Assembly: GCA_044445965.1 (NCBI GenBank)
Contig: JBIOEJ010000004.1
Span: 34,051-98,050 of the forward strand
From: GAS188 sp044445965
GTDB lineage: Bacteria; Pseudomonadota; Alphaproteobacteria; Rhizobiales; Beijerinckiaceae
Direction of reading: 5' to 3'
Length of the DNA stretch: 64,000 nucleotides
Below, piece by piece: positions 61,464-64,000 of the stretch. The notes beneath the pieces are model-generated. The model saw nothing but the letters and a program-made list of their open reading frames with translations. It was not told the DNA's origin and ran no database searches. Position 1 is the first letter of the stretch. Each line of letters begins with the position of its first letter. A program made the position numbers and the translations under genes.

Positions 61464-63770
61464 ATGCTGACCGCCGAACGCCGCGCCCGCGCAGAACGCT
61501 ATTTGGCACCCAATCTTCGCCCGAGCCTCTACAACCCGCAACTCCGCCCGCACTGGATCGGCGCCGCGGATCGTTTCTGGTATCGGCATGAATCCCCGGA
61601 TGGCGTTAGCTTCACGCTGGTCGATGCCGCCACTGGCATCCGGCAGCCCGCTTTCGATCACGCCGCCGCCGCCGCCGCCCTCGCGGCCGTGACCGACACG
61701 CCCTGCCACCCGCAGCGCCTGCCCATCGCCGCCCTCGACCTCACCGCGCTGCCCATGCTCCGCCTGCGCCTGCCCGATGGACGCTGGGTCCGCCTCCCCG
61801 AGATTGGCGCCGCCGTGGCCGAACCGCCGCCGCCTGCACTGCGTCCAGGCGAAGTCCGCTCGCCCGACGGGACACGCGCCGTCTTCTGCCGCGACCACGA
61901 CCTCTGGCTCCGCGACCTCGCCACCTCCGGGGAAGTCCGGCTGACCAGCGACGGCGCCGCTCACCACGCCTACGGCAAGTCGCCGGACATGAACCTCACC
62001 ACCGCCACTCTCGCGCGGCGCGGCATCCGCCTCCCGGCGAACGTGATGTGGTCCCCCGACGGTCGAAAGCTCCTCACCTCGCGCCTCGATGAACGCGATG
62101 TCCTCGACCTCCCGCTCGTCCAGCACGTCCCCGACGGCGGCGGCGCCCGCCCGGTACTGCTCGCGCTGAAATTCGCCTTCAGCGGCGATGCCGCGCTGCC
62201 CCTCGAAACCCATTGCATCATCGACATCTCCACCGGTCGCCTCACCACTGGCGTCTCCGGCCCGCACGTCACCGGCATGACAACCTGCATCGAAAAGGAG
62301 GAGGCTTGGTGGAGTGCCGATTCCACCCGCGTGTTCTTTCTCGATCGCGATCGCTTCTGGCAACGCCTCACGCTCTCGGAACTGACCGCCGCCACAGGCA
62401 TCGTGCGCGCGGTGCACACCGAAACCGCGGCGACCTTCATCGACACCAATCTCTCGGTCCTCGGACTGCCCAACATCCGCGTGCTCGAGGCCAGCGGCGA
62501 ATTCATCTGGTTCTCGCAACAGGATGGCTGGGCGCATCTCTATCTGCACGACCTCGCGACCGGCGCGCTCAAGCACCGTATCACTCAGGGCGACTGGGTC
62601 GTGCGCGACCTTGTCCATGTCGACGAAGCCGCCCGCAGCATCGAATTTCTCGCCGCTGGCCTGGATTCGAGGGACAATCCCTATCACCGCACCCTCTGCC
62701 GCATCGGCCTCGATGGCACCGGCCTTGCCGTTCTCACGCCCGGCGGCGGCGACCACGCGCTGGCCATGCCGATCAAACGCATCCCTCGCGACCACATCCG
62801 CCCCGAACCCGAAATCGGCGCCTGGCGCGCGCCCTCCGGCCACTATTTCGTCCACACCCGTTCCGACCTCACCACGCTGCCCGTCTCGGACCTTCGCCGC
62901 GCCGACGGCACGCTCGTCGCCAGGCTCGCCACCACGGACATCGCCGCCGGCCTCGCGGCCGACTGGCGCTGGCCCACCCCCTTCCGCGTCAGCGCCGCCG
63001 ACGATCGGACGGAACTCTTCGGGGCGCTCTGGCGCCCCACCGATTTCGACCCATCCCGCAAATATCCCGTCATCGACTACATCTATCCCGGCCCCCAGCG
63101 CGGCCAACTGCCCACGGTCATGCTCACCGACATCCTGCCCGAGCTCGGGCGCGCCTGCCTGCCGCAGGCCTTCGCCGAACTCGGCTTCGTGGTGATCGCC
63201 GTCGACGGACGCGGCACGCCGCTGCGGTCGAAAGCGTTCCATGATCTCTGCTACGGCAATCTGCACGACCCCGGCACGCTCGCCGACCACGTCGCGACCC
63301 TGCGCCAGCTCGCAGCCCGCCATGCGTGGATCGACCTCTCCCGGGTCGGGATCATGGGCCATTCCGGGGGCGGCTATGCCTCCGTCCGCGCGCTGCTCGA
63401 CTATCCCGACGTCTTCCACGCCGCCGTTGCGACCGCCGGCAACCATGATCAGATGGGCTACAGCTTCGCCTGGGCCGAAAAATACATGGGCCCGGTCACG
63501 CACCACGCAGACGGCACCACGAATTACAGTCGCGCCGCGAATGCGCCTTATGCCTCGAACTTGCGTGGTAAGCTCCTGCTGGCCACCGGAGATATGGACG
63601 ACAACGTCCATCCGGCCCTCACCATGCAGCTCGCCGCCGCCCTCATCGCCGCCGACAAGGATTTCGATTTCGTCCCACTGCCCAACGACGACCACACCAC
63701 CGTCTGGGCCAAGCCCTATTTCCTGCGCCGCGCCATGGAGTTCATGGTACGCTGTCTGGCTGCGGACTAG
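61464..63770 (+). CDS. S9-family serine peptidase (dipeptidyl-peptidase IV-like)
   Basis: A 768-residue protein from the ATG at 61464. The first about 480 residues form a DPP IV-type beta-propeller (with VMWSPDGRKLLTSRLDERDV and FLDRDRFWQRLTLSELT). The catalytic hydrolase domain has YPVIDYIYPGPQ, the nucleophile GHSGGGYAS with Ser634, MDDNVHPALTMQ (aspartate) and NDDHTTVW (histidine). No signal peptide is visible. Glutamate is mostly encoded by GAA here, while surrounding genes mainly use GAG, so the gene may have been acquired. It cleaves X-Pro or X-Ala dipeptides in the family. Confidence 0.88.
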   Translation: MLTAERRARAERYLAPNLRPSLYNPQLRPHWIGAADRFWYRHESPDGVSFTLVDAATGIRQPAFDHAAAAAALAAVTDTPCHPQRLPIAALDLTALPMLRLRLPDGRWVRLPEIGAAVAEPPPPALRPGEVRSPDGTRAVFCRDHDLWLRDLATSGEVRLTSDGAAHHAYGKSPDMNLTTATLARRGIRLPANVMWSPDGRKLLTSRLDERDVLDLPLVQHVPDGGGARPVLLALKFAFSGDAALPLETHCIIDISTGRLTTGVSGPHVTGMTTCIEKEEAWWSADSTRVFFLDRDRFWQRLTLSELTAATGIVRAVHTETAATFIDTNLSVLGLPNIRVLEASGEFIWFSQQDGWAHLYLHDLATGALKHRITQGDWVVRDLVHVDEAARSIEFLAAGLDSRDNPYHRTLCRIGLDGTGLAVLTPGGGDHALAMPIKRIPRDHIRPEPEIGAWRAPSGHYFVHTRSDLTTLPVSDLRRADGTLVARLATTDIAAGLAADWRWPTPFRVSAADDRTELFGALWRPTDFDPSRKYPVIDYIYPGPQRGQLPTVMLTDILPELGRACLPQAFAELGFVVIAVDGRGTPLRSKAFHDLCYGNLHDPGTLADHVATLRQLAARHAWIDLSRVGIMGHSGGGYASVRALLDYPDVFHAAVATAGNHDQMGYSFAWAEKYMGPVTHHADGTTNYSRAANAPYASNLRGKLLLATGDMDDNVHPALTMQLAAALIAADKDFDFVPLPNDDHTTVWAKPYFLRRAMEFMVRCLAAD

Positions 63771-64000
63771 GGCGTGTTGACATACATCGCGTGAGCCGGG
63801 ATTTGAGACGAAATGGCCAGCTGGCAGGAGAAAATCGATGCCGATAATGCGGTATCGGCGAGGTTTTCGACGCACCAGATGGCCATTTCGTCCAAACCCC
63901 GAAGGGGCGCGGCCGTTTTTGGGTGGACATTATTGGGGGGAGAAGGCCAAAAAGAACAATATTGTGAGATAGGCACCAGGTGTGCGGGGGCAAAAAGAAA
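63771..64000. mobile_element. Possible insertion-sequence end at the right edge of the window
   Basis: Directly after the peptidase stop the sequence begins GGCGTGTTGACAT, a style of end seen in IS5-like elements, and continues with a strong foldback. No transposase coding sequence lies inside the window, so this remains a suspicion. Small reading frames on the minus strand here only reflect the structured DNA. Confidence 0.3.
63807..63892. repeat. 86-base foldback (large imperfect inverted repeat)
   Basis: GACGAAATGGCCAGCTGG (63807-63824) pairs with CCAGATGGCCATTTCGTC (63875-63892) with one mismatch. Inside, GAAAA (63830-63834) matches TTTTC (63864-63868), and GCCGATA (63840-63846) matches TATCGGC (63853-63859) around a six-base loop. 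The whole can fold into one long hairpin in DNA or RNA. A second short hairpin, CCCCGAAGGGG, follows it. Confidence 0.75.

Noticed and set aside
61661..61690. GCC triplet run as a microsatellite
   Set aside because: It codes for an alanine-rich stretch within the S9 peptidase and is short.
61446..63875. 809-codon open frame on the minus strand opposite the S9 peptidase
   Set aside because: It is an antisense frame of a high-GC gene; the product has no family features and is rich in repetitive charged stretches.

Overview
The window is high-GC, densely packed alphaproteobacterial chromosome, most likely from the Hyphomicrobiales (Rhizobiales). The pointers are the ETF-ubiquinone oxidoreductase / TPR protein / ispE order, the cspA-rpsU neighbourhood with TTG starts, the many ABC and TRAP uptake systems, and dispersed palindromes that open with TAGAGC and close with GCTCTA. 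There is no rRNA, tRNA, CRISPR array or complete prophage. The assignment rests on gene content and sequence style; no database was searched.

Layout. 1-2.3 kb: the end of a nitrile-hydratase-beta-like gene, a PCMT-like methyltransferase and an orphan ABC binding protein. 2.9-13.8 kb: a PAS-GAF-GGDEF-EAL protein, an exported hydrolase fused to a SPOR domain, an exported caspase-like protein with three SH3-like repeats, then an OpgH-type glucosyltransferase, a fused ABC exporter and a GT-A-like protein. This looks like an envelope/glycan block. 13.8-17.4 kb: nitronate monooxygenase, an EutA-like racemase-family protein, RidA and a DadA-like oxidoreductase, which suggests amino-acid catabolism. 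17.6-28 kb: mostly housekeeping genes (TPM protein, YqaA, DsbB, IspE, TPR protein, ETF-QO, SRPBCC, def, an APH-type kinase, fmt).

28.1-30.8 kb is the most interesting part. A TPP riboswitch precedes a translationally overlapping operon, thiE - TRAP-type binding protein - thiD. The binding protein has no DctQ/DctM partners nearby, so it is a candidate binding component for a thiamine-related compound. 30.9-40.7 kb: a second GGDEF/EAL protein with a damaged EAL metal motif, a thioesterase, and a peptide-type ABC operon (dppBCDF-like) with a secreted spermidine-synthase-like protein and its membrane half inserted between the ATPases and the binding protein.

40.9-49.8 kb: a frameshifted pentapeptide-repeat membrane protein, a fumarase/aspartase-superfamily lyase divergent from a complete TRAP operon (dctPQM), and a UvrD-like helicase. 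50.1-58.8 kb: a membrane-anchored hypothetical, rph, an L,D-transpeptidase, a four-gene CUT2-type sugar ABC operon, a VapBC remnant and an SMP-30/gluconolactonase-like gene. 59-64 kb: cspA, two rpsU paralogues, small hypotheticals, an S9 peptidase with atypical Glu codons, and an 86-base foldback at the right edge that may belong to an insertion-sequence end.

Two dispersed repeat types stand out. One is a composite Y-shaped element (three copies) that sits 8-25 bases after stop codons in minus-strand gene series; one copy runs up to the 5' end of ispE. The other is the TAGAGC palindrome type, which supplies the stop codons of adjacent genes.
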